DNA from: CAYGHG01 sp964349515
GTDB lineage: Bacteria > Oederibacteriota > PGYV01 > CAYGHG01
NCBI GenBank assembly: GCA_964349515.1
Contig: CAYGHG010000009.1
Span: forward strand, 1 to 37,460
Direction: 5' to 3'
DNA: 37,460 nt
Below, piece after piece: positions 22,893 through 31,550 of the stretch (its first letter is position 1; each line of letters starts with the position of its first letter). The notes below the pieces were generated by a model. That model was not told the origin of the DNA, ran no database searches, and was given only the letters and a program-made list of their open reading frames with translations. The translations under genes were made by a program, and so were the position numbers.

Positions 22893-25088
22893 ATGCAGGG
22901 GTTTGACGAGGAAAAAAAAGAAATAATAAAAGAGTTCGTAAACGAAACCCGCGACAGGCTCGACGATGCCGAGCCTAAAATAATACAGCTGGAAAAAACA
23001 GCCCTGGAATCCGGCAAGGTGGACTCTGAAATACTAAATGACATCTTCCGGCTTTTCCATACATTAAAATCAAATTCCGCTTTTTTTGAGCTGCACACCA
23101 TATCGGAAGTCATGCACGAGGCCGAGACACTGCTTGATATTTTCCGCAAGGAAAAGGCTCTCATAGCGGCGAGGCATGTGGACATAATTTATAAATCAAC
23201 AGATTTTATTAAAACCGCCATTGCCGGGCTGGAGACGGAAATATCAGACGAAGGGCTCAAGGCCCCTGCCGGGGCGCTGATAAAAGAGATAAAAGAGGAG
23301 ATAAAACTGCTTGCGCCGGATGAAAAGGGCGGCAGGGCTAATACAGACAAAAAGCAGATAAAGAGAGAAAAGACAGAAAAAAAAGATGAACGCGGCAAAC
23401 CGGAACAAAATGTTGCCGCCGAAACGCTTATTGACGATTCTATTGCAGAGCAGTTTGCCTCATCTGCAGTTGAGTCTATGGATAAGGCGAGGGAGTACAT
23501 AAAAAAAATTACCTCAGGCACGGCTGTAATAGAAAGCGCCGAACTCTGCGAGCGCGAGTTTCATACCCTGAAAGGAAACGCCGGATTTATGGGGCTGCCG
23601 GAGATTGAAAAAGCCGCGCGCTGCGGGCAGGAAGCGGCAGAGTCAATAATAGCAAAGGGGTTTTTAACCGAACCGAAGCTTGCGGCGCTTTTAGGAAGGC
23701 TCTGCGACGTTATAAAAGTAATGGCAAGGAGCATAACGGATAAATCCGGACGGCAAAGCCCTAATACGGCAAACCTCATCAATGCGATTGAAGACATCAC
23801 AGTGAACTCCGGTGCGGGCCCTGAAAAAGCAGCAGATAAAGCCGTAAAGACACAGGCCGCCGCGGACGCAAGGCAGGCTGCAGCAGCCGGGCTCCAGACA
23901 AGCATCAGAGTGGACGTTGAAAAACTTGATATGCTGTTGGATTTAGTGGGCGAGCTGGTAATCTCTGAAGCCATGGTAATAAATAACCCGGAACTCTCGG
24001 GGTTCAAATCGGAAAAGTTTGAAAAATCCCTTCTTCACATGGACAAGATTACCCGCGACATACAGGAAATATCAATGTCCATGCGTATGATTCCGCTTGC
24101 CGCCACGTTCAACAAAATGCCGCGCATAGTGAGGGACATCTCCTACAAAACAGGAAAAAAAGCAGCCATAGAGATCATTGGCGAGGAAACAGAGGTGGAT
24201 AAGACAATAATTGAGCTCATCAATGACCCTCTGGTGCACATAATAAGAAACAGCGTTGACCACGGCATAGAGACGCCTGCAGAGCGCGAAGAGTGCGGTA
24301 AAGATGCCGAAGGCCTTATTAAAGTCGAGGCAAAACACTCGGCAGGCGAGGTCTGGATAGCGGTGGAAGACGACGGCAGGGGGCTTAGCAGAAAAAAAAT
24401 CCTGGAAAAAGCAATAAGCCGCGGCCTCGTAGATGCGAAAAAATCATCCGACATACCGGACCGTGAAGTGTGGCAGATAATTTTTATGCCCGGTTTCTCG
24501 ACTGCGGAAATGGTATCAGACATATCAGGCCGGGGAGTCGGGCTCGACGTGGTGCGCAGGAACATAGAAAAAATGAGGGGCAAGGTTGACGTCAAGACAA
24601 CTCCCGGAAAAGGCACTTCTTTTATCATAAGAATACCGCTTACCCTGGCCATTATCGAAGGCATGGTGGTAAAGGTAGGCTCAAACCGCTACACCATACC
24701 GATTTCATCAATCAGAAATACTTTCCGTCCCAAACAGGAGATGCTGACACAGATGCCGGGGCGACAGGAAGTGGTGACACTGAGAGGCATGGCTGTGCCT
24801 GTAGTGAGGCTGCACAGCTTATATAACGTCAAGCCGGTTGTTGAAAACCTTACCGAAGGGCTTTTGGTTTTTGTGGAAAACGAAGACAAGCACTGCTGTT
24901 TGTTTGTAGATGAACTCGTGGGCCAGCAGCAGATAGTGATAAAGGGGCTGTCAGCGTATCTGGGGCGCGTGCGCGGCATATCGGGGTGCGCGATATTAGG
25001 CGACGGTGACATAAGCATGATACTCGACATAGCGGAACTGATAAGGAGTGTAGAGGAAGAAAAAACTGAAACAGCGGGAAGGAGGTGA
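22893..25088 (+). CDS. cheA: Chemotaxis histidine kinase CheA with two Hpt domains
   Basis: Cytoplasmic kinase of the receptor array that passes phosphate to CheY and CheB. Domains in order: Hpt1 (about 5-110, His56 in FHTLKS); a lysine/glutamate-rich linker; Hpt2 (about 160-265, His224 in FHTLKGNAGFMG); the P3 dimerisation helices from VEKLDMLLDLVGELV; the ATPase with its N-box NSVDHG (453-458), DDGRG (493-497) and GRGVGLDVV; and a C-terminal CheW-like domain. Hpt1 has Ser where the canonical motif has Gly after the Lys, whereas Hpt2 is canonical. GGGAG precedes the start. The stop TGA lies inside the cheW ribosome-binding site, so expression of the two is coupled. Confidence 0.96.
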   Translation: MQGFDEEKKEIIKEFVNETRDRLDDAEPKIIQLEKTALESGKVDSEILNDIFRLFHTLKSNSAFFELHTISEVMHEAETLLDIFRKEKALIAARHVDIIYKSTDFIKTAIAGLETEISDEGLKAPAGALIKEIKEEIKLLAPDEKGGRANTDKKQIKREKTEKKDERGKPEQNVAAETLIDDSIAEQFASSAVESMDKAREYIKKITSGTAVIESAELCEREFHTLKGNAGFMGLPEIEKAARCGQEAAESIIAKGFLTEPKLAALLGRLCDVIKVMARSITDKSGRQSPNTANLINAIEDITVNSGAGPEKAADKAVKTQAAADARQAAAAGLQTSIRVDVEKLDMLLDLVGELVISEAMVINNPELSGFKSEKFEKSLLHMDKITRDIQEISMSMRMIPLAATFNKMPRIVRDISYKTGKKAAIEIIGEETEVDKTIIELINDPLVHIIRNSVDHGIETPAEREECGKDAEGLIKVEAKHSAGEVWIAVEDDGRGLSRKKILEKAISRGLVDAKKSSDIPDREVWQIIFMPGFSTAEMVSDISGRGVGLDVVRRNIEKMRGKVDVKTTPGKGTSFIIRIPLTLAIIEGMVVKVGSNRYTIPISSIRNTFRPKQEMLTQMPGRQEVVTLRGMAVPVVRLHSLYNVKPVVENLTEGLLVFVENEDKHCCLFVDELVGQQQIVIKGLSAYLGRVRGISGCAILGDGDISMILDIAELIRSVEEEKTETAGRR

Positions 25089-25093
25089 AACAG

Positions 25094-25609
25094 ATGGCAA
25101 AAAGGGAAGAGCTTGAAGAATTGGATGAATCCATGGAAGAAAGCGAAGACGAAGATACGCAAAAGGGCAAATACCTGACTTTTGTGCTTTCAAAGGAGGA
25201 GTACGGAATCGAAATCTCGCACGTAAAGCAGATTATCGGAATGCAGAACATTACGGAAGTCCCGGACAAGCCCGAGTACATAATGGGCGTCATCAATTTA
25301 AGGGGCACTGTAATACCGATAATGGACGTAAGGCTGCGCTTTGCGATGGAGAAAAAGGCCTACGACGACAGGACCTGCATAGTGGTCACAAACGTGGACG
25401 ACAAGACGGTCGGGTTAATCGTGGACACGGTGGCGGAAGTGCTCGACATCCCGGCGGCGCAGATTGAGGAGCCCCCAAAAGTAAATAAGGGAGAAGCGAG
25501 CAAGTTCATAAAGGGCATAGGAAAAGCGGGAGACAAGGTAAAAATCATACTCAACATTGAAACCCTGGTATTTGACAGGGGCTTTGAAGAGACGGCAGAA
25601 GTCAAATAA
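25094..25609 (+). CDS. cheW: Chemotaxis scaffold protein CheW
   Basis: SH3-like adaptor that couples CheA to chemoreceptors. An acidic N-terminal tail rich in Glu and Asp (about 5-24) precedes the CheW fold, which shows LTFVLSKEEYGI, the PEYIMGVINLRGTVIPI signature and VGLIVDTVAEVL. About 171 residues is normal. The start is ATG 25094: AAGGAGGTGA (25079-25088), a perfect match to the 16S 3' end, lies just before it. An in-frame GTG at 25085 falls inside that ribosome site and is unlikely. The gene sits between cheA and the minimal CheR-like gene, 11 nt from the latter. Confidence 0.94.
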   Translation: MAKREELEELDESMEESEDEDTQKGKYLTFVLSKEEYGIEISHVKQIIGMQNITEVPDKPEYIMGVINLRGTVIPIMDVRLRFAMEKKAYDDRTCIVVTNVDDKTVGLIVDTVAEVLDIPAAQIEEPPKVNKGEASKFIKGIGKAGDKVKIILNIETLVFDRGFEETAEVK

Positions 25610-25620
25610 GGAGGAAAAAC

Positions 25621-26247
25621 ATGGCGTTCACATTTTTTTTCAGGGACCTGCAGGTGCTTGAGTCGGCGGTTTCGGCTCTGATACCGGTTATAGCAGGGCG
25701 CTCAAGGGTGAGAATCTGGGACGCGGGCTGCGCTTACGGCCCGGAACCTTTCTCGCTCGCGATAGTCCTCGCGGAGAGGCTCAACAAATTTGCCTTCCGC
25801 AACATTCACATTACCGCCTCTGACATTGACAATGAGGACGATTTTCAGGCGACAATCGCAAAGGCGGAGTATTCCGCTGACGGGGTATCGCGCCTGCCAA
25901 AGGAAATCCTGAAAAAGTACTTTGAACCCATGGGCCTCGGCAGTTCCTACAGGGTACTGCCTCTGATAACGGAAAGGATTAACTTCGTAAGGCACGACCT
26001 GCTAAACCTAAAACCCATAGGGGAAGGCTACAGCATGATAATTTGCAAGAATGTGCTGCTGCATTTTTCCTACGAGCAGAGGGTAAAGGTGATTTCAATG
26101 TTCAAAGACGCGCTTGCGGAAAACGGCATACTCGCTTTTGAGCAGACGCAGGAAATGCCCAAAGAGTTAAACGAGTTCTTTGAGAAGGCGTCCGGGGATT
26201 CGCAGGTTTTTAAGAAAAAGGCATGCGAGCCGGCGCTTAAAATATAA
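25621..26247 (+). CDS. Minimal CheR-like methyltransferase domain protein
   Basis: SAM-dependent methyltransferase fold related to CheR but only 208 residues. It begins directly at the catalytic domain: FTFFFRDLQVLE aligns with the FFRE segment of CheR, so the N-terminal helical receptor-recognition domain is missing. Seen motifs are WDAGCAYGPEPFS (CheR: WSAGCSTGEEPYT), TASDIDNED for the SAM ribose, FVRHDLLN, and ICKNVLLHF (CheR: FCRNVMIYF). The Glu of GEEPY is replaced by Pro and the Arg of CRN by Lys, so activity may be altered. AAGGAGG precedes the start, and it sits between cheW and the chemoreceptor gene. It might be a regulator, a receptor-specific methyltransferase or a non-catalytic derivative. 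Confidence 0.85.
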   Translation: MAFTFFFRDLQVLESAVSALIPVIAGRSRVRIWDAGCAYGPEPFSLAIVLAERLNKFAFRNIHITASDIDNEDDFQATIAKAEYSADGVSRLPKEILKKYFEPMGLGSSYRVLPLITERINFVRHDLLNLKPIGEGYSMIICKNVLLHFSYEQRVKVISMFKDALAENGILAFEQTQEMPKELNEFFEKASGDSQVFKKKACEPALKI

Positions 26248-26273
26248 AAAACCTTTAAGGAGGTTAAAACAAG

Positions 26274-28751
26274 ATGTTTAAAAACATGAAACTCGCCCAG
26301 AAGATGATTCTTGGGTTCGCGGCCCTGATAACAGTTGCTGTTGTCATGGTCGTGGTAGGCTATAACGGGTTAAAGGATGTAATGGAAGATGCTGACAATA
26401 TAGGCATGGTCAGGCTGCCGAGCGTGGAGTCGCTTCTTGAAATACAGGAGGCGCAGAGTTATCTGCTCGGCGCGGAAAGAGGGCTTTTAAACAGGCGCTT
26501 TTTCGTTGACGAGGGCAAAAGAAAATTCATGCACCAGTACAGGGCTGATGCGTGGAAGAGGGTTGATGCTGCGTGGAAAAGGTACGAGCCCCTGCCGCAT
26601 ACCGATACTGAGGCAAGGCTGTGGGCAAAGTTTGTGCCTGAGTTTGAAGAGTGGAAAAAGAACCACAACAGGTTCTATGACTATGTCCTTGAAAAGGAGA
26701 GGCTGATAAACAGGGGCGCAGACGCTGACAGCAAAGCTGTAACCGATATGGACGACAAGATGTATGAAGCAAATGGTGACGCGCTTAAGTACTGGCTGAC
26801 TTCAAACGGGATGCTTACCGAACTGGTGCACGAAAACGACCTTGAGGCGGAGCGCGCTATAAAACACATGCACGGCGTGTATGATTCGGCAATACGCATG
26901 CTCCTTACAGCGCTTGTCATAGGCGTGCTCTTCGCCATAGCCCTTTCCGTATTCCTGTCCGGCAATATCGCGGGAATACTCAAAAACCTTCTTGACGAGG
27001 CTAAAAAACTGACCGAGGCGGCAATAGACGGCAGGCTTGCCACAAGGGCTGACGCGGAAAAGATTGACCCTGAGTTCAGGCCCATAGTTGACGGGGTAAA
27101 CAGGACGCTTGACGCCGTGATAGGGCCGCTGAATGTAGCAGCCGAGTATGTGGACAGGATTTCAAAAGGAGACATACCGCCAAAAATCACAGACACTTAC
27201 AAGGGCGATTTCAACGAAATAAAGAACAATCTCAATGTCTGCATAGACAGCTTAAACGGACTGGTTGAAGAGATGAATAAAATGGCGCGTGAGCACAATC
27301 TGGGAGACATAGATGTAGCCATACAGGCTGATAGGTTTGGCGGCTCGTACAGGGAGATGGCTCAGGGGATAAACGACATGGTGTTCGGCCATATCGCTGT
27401 TAAGAAAAAAGCCATGGCGTGTTTTGCGGAGTTCGGGCGCGGAAATTTTGACGCGCCGATTGAAAAGTTCCCCGGCAAAAAGGCCTTTATCAATGACACA
27501 ATAGAAGGCGTAAGAGGAAATCTCAAGGCAATAGCATCAGAGGTAAACATGCTGATTGACGCAGCTAAAGAAGGGGTGCTGTCAAAGAGAGGCAACGGAA
27601 ATAACTTTGCCGGCGACTGGAAAAAACTGGTTGTAGGTGTAAATGACATTCTTGACTCGGTTATCATGCCGATAAACGAGGCCGCAGACGTGCTGAAAGA
27701 AATGGCAAAGGGCAACCTTGATGTGGCTGTAGCCGGAAATTACAAGGGCGACCACGCAATGATCAAGAATACGCTCAATGCCACGCTTGAATCAATAAAC
27801 GACATTCTCGGGCAGGTTTCGCTCGCGGTAGAGCAGGTCACCAGCGGCGCAAACCAGGTATCCTCCTCCAGCCAGACCCTGTCGCAGGCATCAAGTGAAT
27901 CGGCAAGCTCGCTTGAAGAGATAACCTCGTCAATGGAAGAGTTTACCTCCCAGACCAAACAGAACGCCGAAAATGCCTCGCAGGCAAACCAGCTCGCGTC
28001 AGCCGCCCGCTCAAGCGCCCAAAAGGGCAATGAGCAGATGACGGAGATGCTTGACGCCATGAAGGCGATTAATGACTCGGCCAGAAATGTTTCAAAGATA
28101 ATGAAAGCCATAGACGAGATAGCCTTCCAGACCAACATACTCGCCTTAAACGCTGCCGTGGAAGCTGCGCGTGCGGGCAGGCATGGAAAAGGGTTCACCG
28201 TAGTCGCGGAAGAGGTGCGCAACCTCGCGCAGAGAAGCGCAAAGGCTGCCGCAGAGACCGCGGACTTGATAGAGAACTCGATTACCAAGACAGACGGCGG
28301 CACAAAGATCGCGGAGGAGACTTCGCAGTCTTTGAGCGAGATTGTGGTAAGCGCAACAAAGGTCACGGATTTAATAGGCGAGATTGCCGCGGCTTCAAAA
28401 GAGCAGACAGGCGGCATAGGAGAGATAAATCAGGGGCTCTCGCAGCTTGAGCAGGTCACCCAGCAGAACTCGGCCACATCCGAAGAGTCTGCCGCGGCCA
28501 GCGAAGAGCTCTCCTCGCAGGCACTGCATCTTAAGAGCATGATTTCCAAGTTCAAACTGAGGCAGGCTGCGGGCGCGATTTCTTTCGCGGGCGCGGTGCA
28601 GCAACAGCAGCAGGGCGCGGTGGCAACACTGCACGCGCATCAGGCTGTTTCCAAGGCGCAGATGCAGTCCAAACAGCCCAGAAAACCTGATATGAAGGCA
28701 AAGTATGACAAGGCAATAAACCTGGACGACAAGGATTTTGACAAGTTCTAA
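26274..28751 (+). CDS. Methyl-accepting chemotaxis protein with tandem HAMP array
   Basis: Membrane chemoreceptor of 825 residues. Membrane helices at about 11-33 and 209-232 flank a periplasmic four-helix-bundle sensor of about 175 residues. Cytoplasmic residues 238-509 divide into about six HAMP-like units of 45 residues; recurring pieces are YKGDFNEIKNNLN and YKGDHAMIKNTLN, KGDI/KGNL, and IDGVN/VGVND. The signalling hairpin follows, with its tip EIAFQTNILALNAAVEAA from Glu615. After the coiled coil, a 60-residue Gln/Ala/Lys-rich linker ends in DFDKF, which fits the aromatic-x-x-aromatic tether for CheR/CheB. AAGGAGG lies 10 nt before the start. It is the only receptor in the window and probably the cognate input of this array; the ligand is unknown. 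Confidence 0.95.
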   Translation: MFKNMKLAQKMILGFAALITVAVVMVVVGYNGLKDVMEDADNIGMVRLPSVESLLEIQEAQSYLLGAERGLLNRRFFVDEGKRKFMHQYRADAWKRVDAAWKRYEPLPHTDTEARLWAKFVPEFEEWKKNHNRFYDYVLEKERLINRGADADSKAVTDMDDKMYEANGDALKYWLTSNGMLTELVHENDLEAERAIKHMHGVYDSAIRMLLTALVIGVLFAIALSVFLSGNIAGILKNLLDEAKKLTEAAIDGRLATRADAEKIDPEFRPIVDGVNRTLDAVIGPLNVAAEYVDRISKGDIPPKITDTYKGDFNEIKNNLNVCIDSLNGLVEEMNKMAREHNLGDIDVAIQADRFGGSYREMAQGINDMVFGHIAVKKKAMACFAEFGRGNFDAPIEKFPGKKAFINDTIEGVRGNLKAIASEVNMLIDAAKEGVLSKRGNGNNFAGDWKKLVVGVNDILDSVIMPINEAADVLKEMAKGNLDVAVAGNYKGDHAMIKNTLNATLESINDILGQVSLAVEQVTSGANQVSSSSQTLSQASSESASSLEEITSSMEEFTSQTKQNAENASQANQLASAARSSAQKGNEQMTEMLDAMKAINDSARNVSKIMKAIDEIAFQTNILALNAAVEAARAGRHGKGFTVVAEEVRNLAQRSAKAAAETADLIENSITKTDGGTKIAEETSQSLSEIVVSATKVTDLIGEIAAASKEQTGGIGEINQGLSQLEQVTQQNSATSEESAAASEELSSQALHLKSMISKFKLRQAAGAISFAGAVQQQQQGAVATLHAHQAVSKAQMQSKQPRKPDMKAKYDKAINLDDKDFDKF

Positions 28752-28762
28752 GTGAGCAGCAG

Positions 28763-28791
28763 CCCCGCCCGGCGCGAAACGCCGGGCGGGG
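28763..28791 (+). other. 12-bp GC-only hairpin between the receptor gene and cheR
   Basis: CCCCGCCCGGCG (28763-28774) pairs perfectly with CGCCGGGCGGGG (28780-28791) around a CGAAA loop. It is followed by AAAATAAAAA on the plus strand rather than a T-run, so it is not a standard terminator. Placed right after the receptor ORF, it could block 3' decay and keep receptor mRNA more abundant than the downstream genes. Confidence 0.7.
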
Positions 28792-28810
28792 AAAATAAAA
28801 AGGGGCGGCA

Positions 28811-29659
28811 ATGATTATGTACGCGGAGCAGATAACAGACGAAGAGTATGAAAAGATAACAGGGCTCATATACGAGCGCTTCGGCATTTATCTTTCCGAA
28901 AAAAAGAGGGTGCTCGTGCTTCAGCGCCTGCAGAAACTGTTAAGAGACGGCGGTTTTAAAACATTCGGCGAATATTACGATTACGTGGTGGATGAAGAGA
29001 CCGGTGAGGCGCTGTTAAAGATGATTGACGTCATATCAACAAACCATACCTCTTTTTTCAGGGAAAAGGACCACTTTGATTTTATGACAAAAACCGCGCT
29101 GCCTGAAATAAAAAGAAAAATGGACGCTGCGGGTGAAAAAACTTTAAGAATATGGTCCGCGGGCTGCTCCTCCGGCGAGGAGCCTTATACGATAGCTCTG
29201 ACGGTGCTTGATTTTTTTGAACAGTATCCGGGAAAATATGAAACCGCGATACTTGCGACTGACATTTCTGTCAGCGTCCTTACAAAAGCGGTACAGGGCA
29301 TTTATACCAATGAGCAGGCCCTAAAGCAGGTGCCTGCCTTTTACAAGCAGAAATATATGGAACAGCCCGACGAAAACAGCTGGACATTTTCAAACGAGGT
29401 AAAAAGGCACATATATTTCAGAAAACTCAACTTAAAACAGGAGGAGTTTCCTTTTTCAAAAAAATTCCACATCATATTCTGCCGCAACGTGATGATATAT
29501 TTTGACCAGGAGACGAGGCGGAGCATAACGCAGAGGTTTGAGAGGTATCTTGAAGATGACGGATATCTGTTTCTCGGCCATTCGGAATCACTTGACCGGG
29601 CGTTTAAAAATTTCACGCATTTAAAGAACGCGCAGTACCAAAAGAGGCGGGCTGTATGA
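28811..29659 (+). CDS. cheR: Chemotaxis methyltransferase CheR (first copy)
   Basis: Transfers methyl groups from SAM to receptor glutamates for adaptation. The N-terminal helical domain (about 1-75) is followed by TNHTSFFRE, the SAM-binding IWSAGCSSGEEPYTIAL, LATDISVSVL, and FCRNVMIYFDQ. The length of 282 residues is standard and all catalytic motifs are intact, unlike the minimal homologue at 25621. Start ATG 28811 has a modest AGGGG 5-8 nt upstream; ATG 28817 is an alternative. The stop overlaps the cheB start by 4 nt (ATGA). Its partner is presumably the receptor encoded just upstream, which carries a C-terminal tether motif. Confidence 0.95.
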   Translation: MIMYAEQITDEEYEKITGLIYERFGIYLSEKKRVLVLQRLQKLLRDGGFKTFGEYYDYVVDEETGEALLKMIDVISTNHTSFFREKDHFDFMTKTALPEIKRKMDAAGEKTLRIWSAGCSSGEEPYTIALTVLDFFEQYPGKYETAILATDISVSVLTKAVQGIYTNEQALKQVPAFYKQKYMEQPDENSWTFSNEVKRHIYFRKLNLKQEEFPFSKKFHIIFCRNVMIYFDQETRRSITQRFERYLEDDGYLFLGHSESLDRAFKNFTHLKNAQYQKRRAV

Positions 29660-30732
29660 GAAAAATAAAAGTGCTCGTGGTTGACGATTCCGCGCTTGTG
29701 CGCGAAATACTCAAAAACGGGCTCTCTCAGGACAAAGAGATAGAAGTGGTGGGCGTGGCGGCCGACCCCTACATAGCGCGCGACAAGATACTAAGGCTAA
29801 GCCCCGACGTGCTCACGCTTGATATAGAAATGCCGAGGATGGACGGAGTGGAGTTTCTGCGCCATCTGATGCCCCAGCATCCGCTGCCGGTTGTGGTGGT
29901 AAGCGCTCTTACAAAAAGAGGCGCTGCGATAACCCTTGACGCGCTTGAGGCGGGCGCTGTTGACGTGGTCTTAAAGCCGGGCATTGACGTGGCGAAAAAT
30001 CTGACAGAGATGCTTCTTGAACTCAGGGAAAAGATAAAAATAGCCTCTGTGACAAATGTCTCGGCGTGGGCAAAAAACCGCGAGTTTTCCCCGGAAAAAA
30101 TAAAAGTAAGCAAAAAGGCGCTCTCCGAATCAACAGACAAGGTAATAGCCATAGGCGCGTCAACAGGCGGCACAGAGGCAATACGGTCAATATTGAAAAG
30201 GTTTACCTCGGACATGCCGGGAGTGGTGATAGTCCAGCACATGCCGCCTGTATTTACCAATTATTTTGCAGAATCATTAAACGACATATGTGAAATGAAA
30301 GTCAAAGAGGCTGAAAACGGCGACAGGGTAATGTCAGGCAGGGTGTATGTGGCGCGCGGAGGGTGCCACATGAGGGTAATACGCTCGGGCGGCAATTACA
30401 TCATAGAGTCAAAGCCGGGGCCCATAGTACGCGGCCACTGCCCCTCGGTGGAGGTGCTTTTTGAATCAGTCGCGCAGTATGTGGGCGCGAACGCGATAGG
30501 CGTCATACTCACCGGTATGGGAAGCGACGGCGCTGACGGCATGCTTGCCATGAGGCAGGCAGGAGCGCGCACCATAGCCCAGGATGAGGCGAGCTGCGTG
30601 GTTTACGGCATGCCAAAATCAGCCGTGGAGCGCGGCGGCGCAGAGGCGGTTTTCCCGCTCCCTGAAATACCGGGTGCAATATGCAGCATTCTAAACATGA
30701 AGAGGTTTGAAAAACAGGGGAGGCGGGTGTAA
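29656..30732 (+). CDS. cheB: Chemotaxis methylesterase/glutamine deamidase CheB
   Basis: Phosphorylation-controlled esterase that removes receptor methyl groups. The N-terminal receiver has Asp10-Asp11 and phospho-acceptor Asp56 (TLDIEMP). The C-terminal esterase has the catalytic triad Ser169 (GASTGGTEAI), His195 (QHMPPVFT) and Asp291 (GMGSDGADGM). The length of 358 residues is usual. Start and stop overlap both neighbours: ATGA with cheR and TAATG with the second cheR, indicating a coupled translational unit. CheA encoded in the same operon is the expected phosphodonor. Confidence 0.97.
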   Translation: MRKIKVLVVDDSALVREILKNGLSQDKEIEVVGVAADPYIARDKILRLSPDVLTLDIEMPRMDGVEFLRHLMPQHPLPVVVVSALTKRGAAITLDALEAGAVDVVLKPGIDVAKNLTEMLLELREKIKIASVTNVSAWAKNREFSPEKIKVSKKALSESTDKVIAIGASTGGTEAIRSILKRFTSDMPGVVIVQHMPPVFTNYFAESLNDICEMKVKEAENGDRVMSGRVYVARGGCHMRVIRSGGNYIIESKPGPIVRGHCPSVEVLFESVAQYVGANAIGVILTGMGSDGADGMLAMRQAGARTIAQDEASCVVYGMPKSAVERGGAEAVFPLPEIPGAICSILNMKRFEKQGRRV

Positions 30733-31541
30733 TGGCCGGAAAAACTGCCGCTTTTGAAAAACTCAGTGAGCTTGTTTACTCGGAGAGCGGTATATTACTC
30801 GACAGCTCAAAAGAGTCGCTGGTGGCAACCAGGACGAGAAAGCGCATGTCGCATCTTGGGATAGAGAGCCTGGACGGATACTTTGAGAGGATAATAAATG
30901 ACGGCACGGGAATGGAACTCATAATATTCATAGATTCCATATCCACAAACGTCACATATTTTTACAGGGAAGACGAGCACTTTAAAATACTTGACGGCAT
31001 AATCCGCAGGTTTGCGTCCGCAGGGCAGGAACAATTCAGGATTTGGTCGGCGGGCTGCTCCTCGGGCGAGGAGGTTTACACCATTGCCTTTACCTGTCTT
31101 GAGGCCCTATCCGAGTGCGGGGCTGAGCTGAAAATACTCGGGACAGATATTTCAACGCGGATACTCGGCAAGGCGCATCAGGCAATGTATGACAAAAAAG
31201 GCGTGGAGCGCGTTCCGGATACGCTCAAGATGAAATATTTTGACAGGCTAAACTGCGAAGGAGCGGATTATTACAGGGTTAAGCAGAATGTAAAGGACTA
31301 TGTGATGCTTAAAATGCTTAATCTGTCCGCAACCCCCTATCCGGTAAAAAAGGGCGTGGACATAATTTTCTGCAGGAACGTCATGATTTATTTTGACCGC
31401 GAAATGAGAAAAAAAATTGTTGATGAGTACTGCAGGCTGCTCAAACCGGGGGGCTTTCTCTTTGTGAGCCAGACCGAGAGCCTGCTTGATATTGATATAA
31501 AACTAAAAAACATTGGTAATTCCGTTTACCGGAAGGATTGA
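30732..31541 (+). CDS. cheR: Chemotaxis methyltransferase CheR (second copy)
   Basis: Second complete CheR of 269 residues, with an N-terminal helical domain, TNVTYFYRE, IWSAGCSSGEEVYTIA, LGTDISTRIL and FCRNVMIYFDRE. It differs clearly from the first copy, so it is an old duplication or separate acquisition rather than a recent tandem copy. Both retain the SAM site. One may be tether-dependent and the other not; the sequence alone does not settle this. The start shares one base with the cheB stop. The last bases with TGA form part of the cheD ribosome-binding region. Confidence 0.95.
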   Translation: MAGKTAAFEKLSELVYSESGILLDSSKESLVATRTRKRMSHLGIESLDGYFERIINDGTGMELIIFIDSISTNVTYFYREDEHFKILDGIIRRFASAGQEQFRIWSAGCSSGEEVYTIAFTCLEALSECGAELKILGTDISTRILGKAHQAMYDKKGVERVPDTLKMKYFDRLNCEGADYYRVKQNVKDYVMLKMLNLSATPYPVKKGVDIIFCRNVMIYFDREMRKKIVDEYCRLLKPGGFLFVSQTESLLDIDIKLKNIGNSVYRKD

Positions 31542-31550
31542 GGTGAAAAA

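Noticed and set aside
25085..25093. GTG 25085 as the cheW start
   Set aside because: This codon lies within the perfect AAGGAGGTGA ribosome-binding site, which is spaced correctly for ATG 25094.
27740..28417. 225-codon minus-strand open frame opposite the chemoreceptor
   Set aside because: Antisense shadow of the regular heptad coding of the receptor coiled coil; no ribosome site or family motifs.
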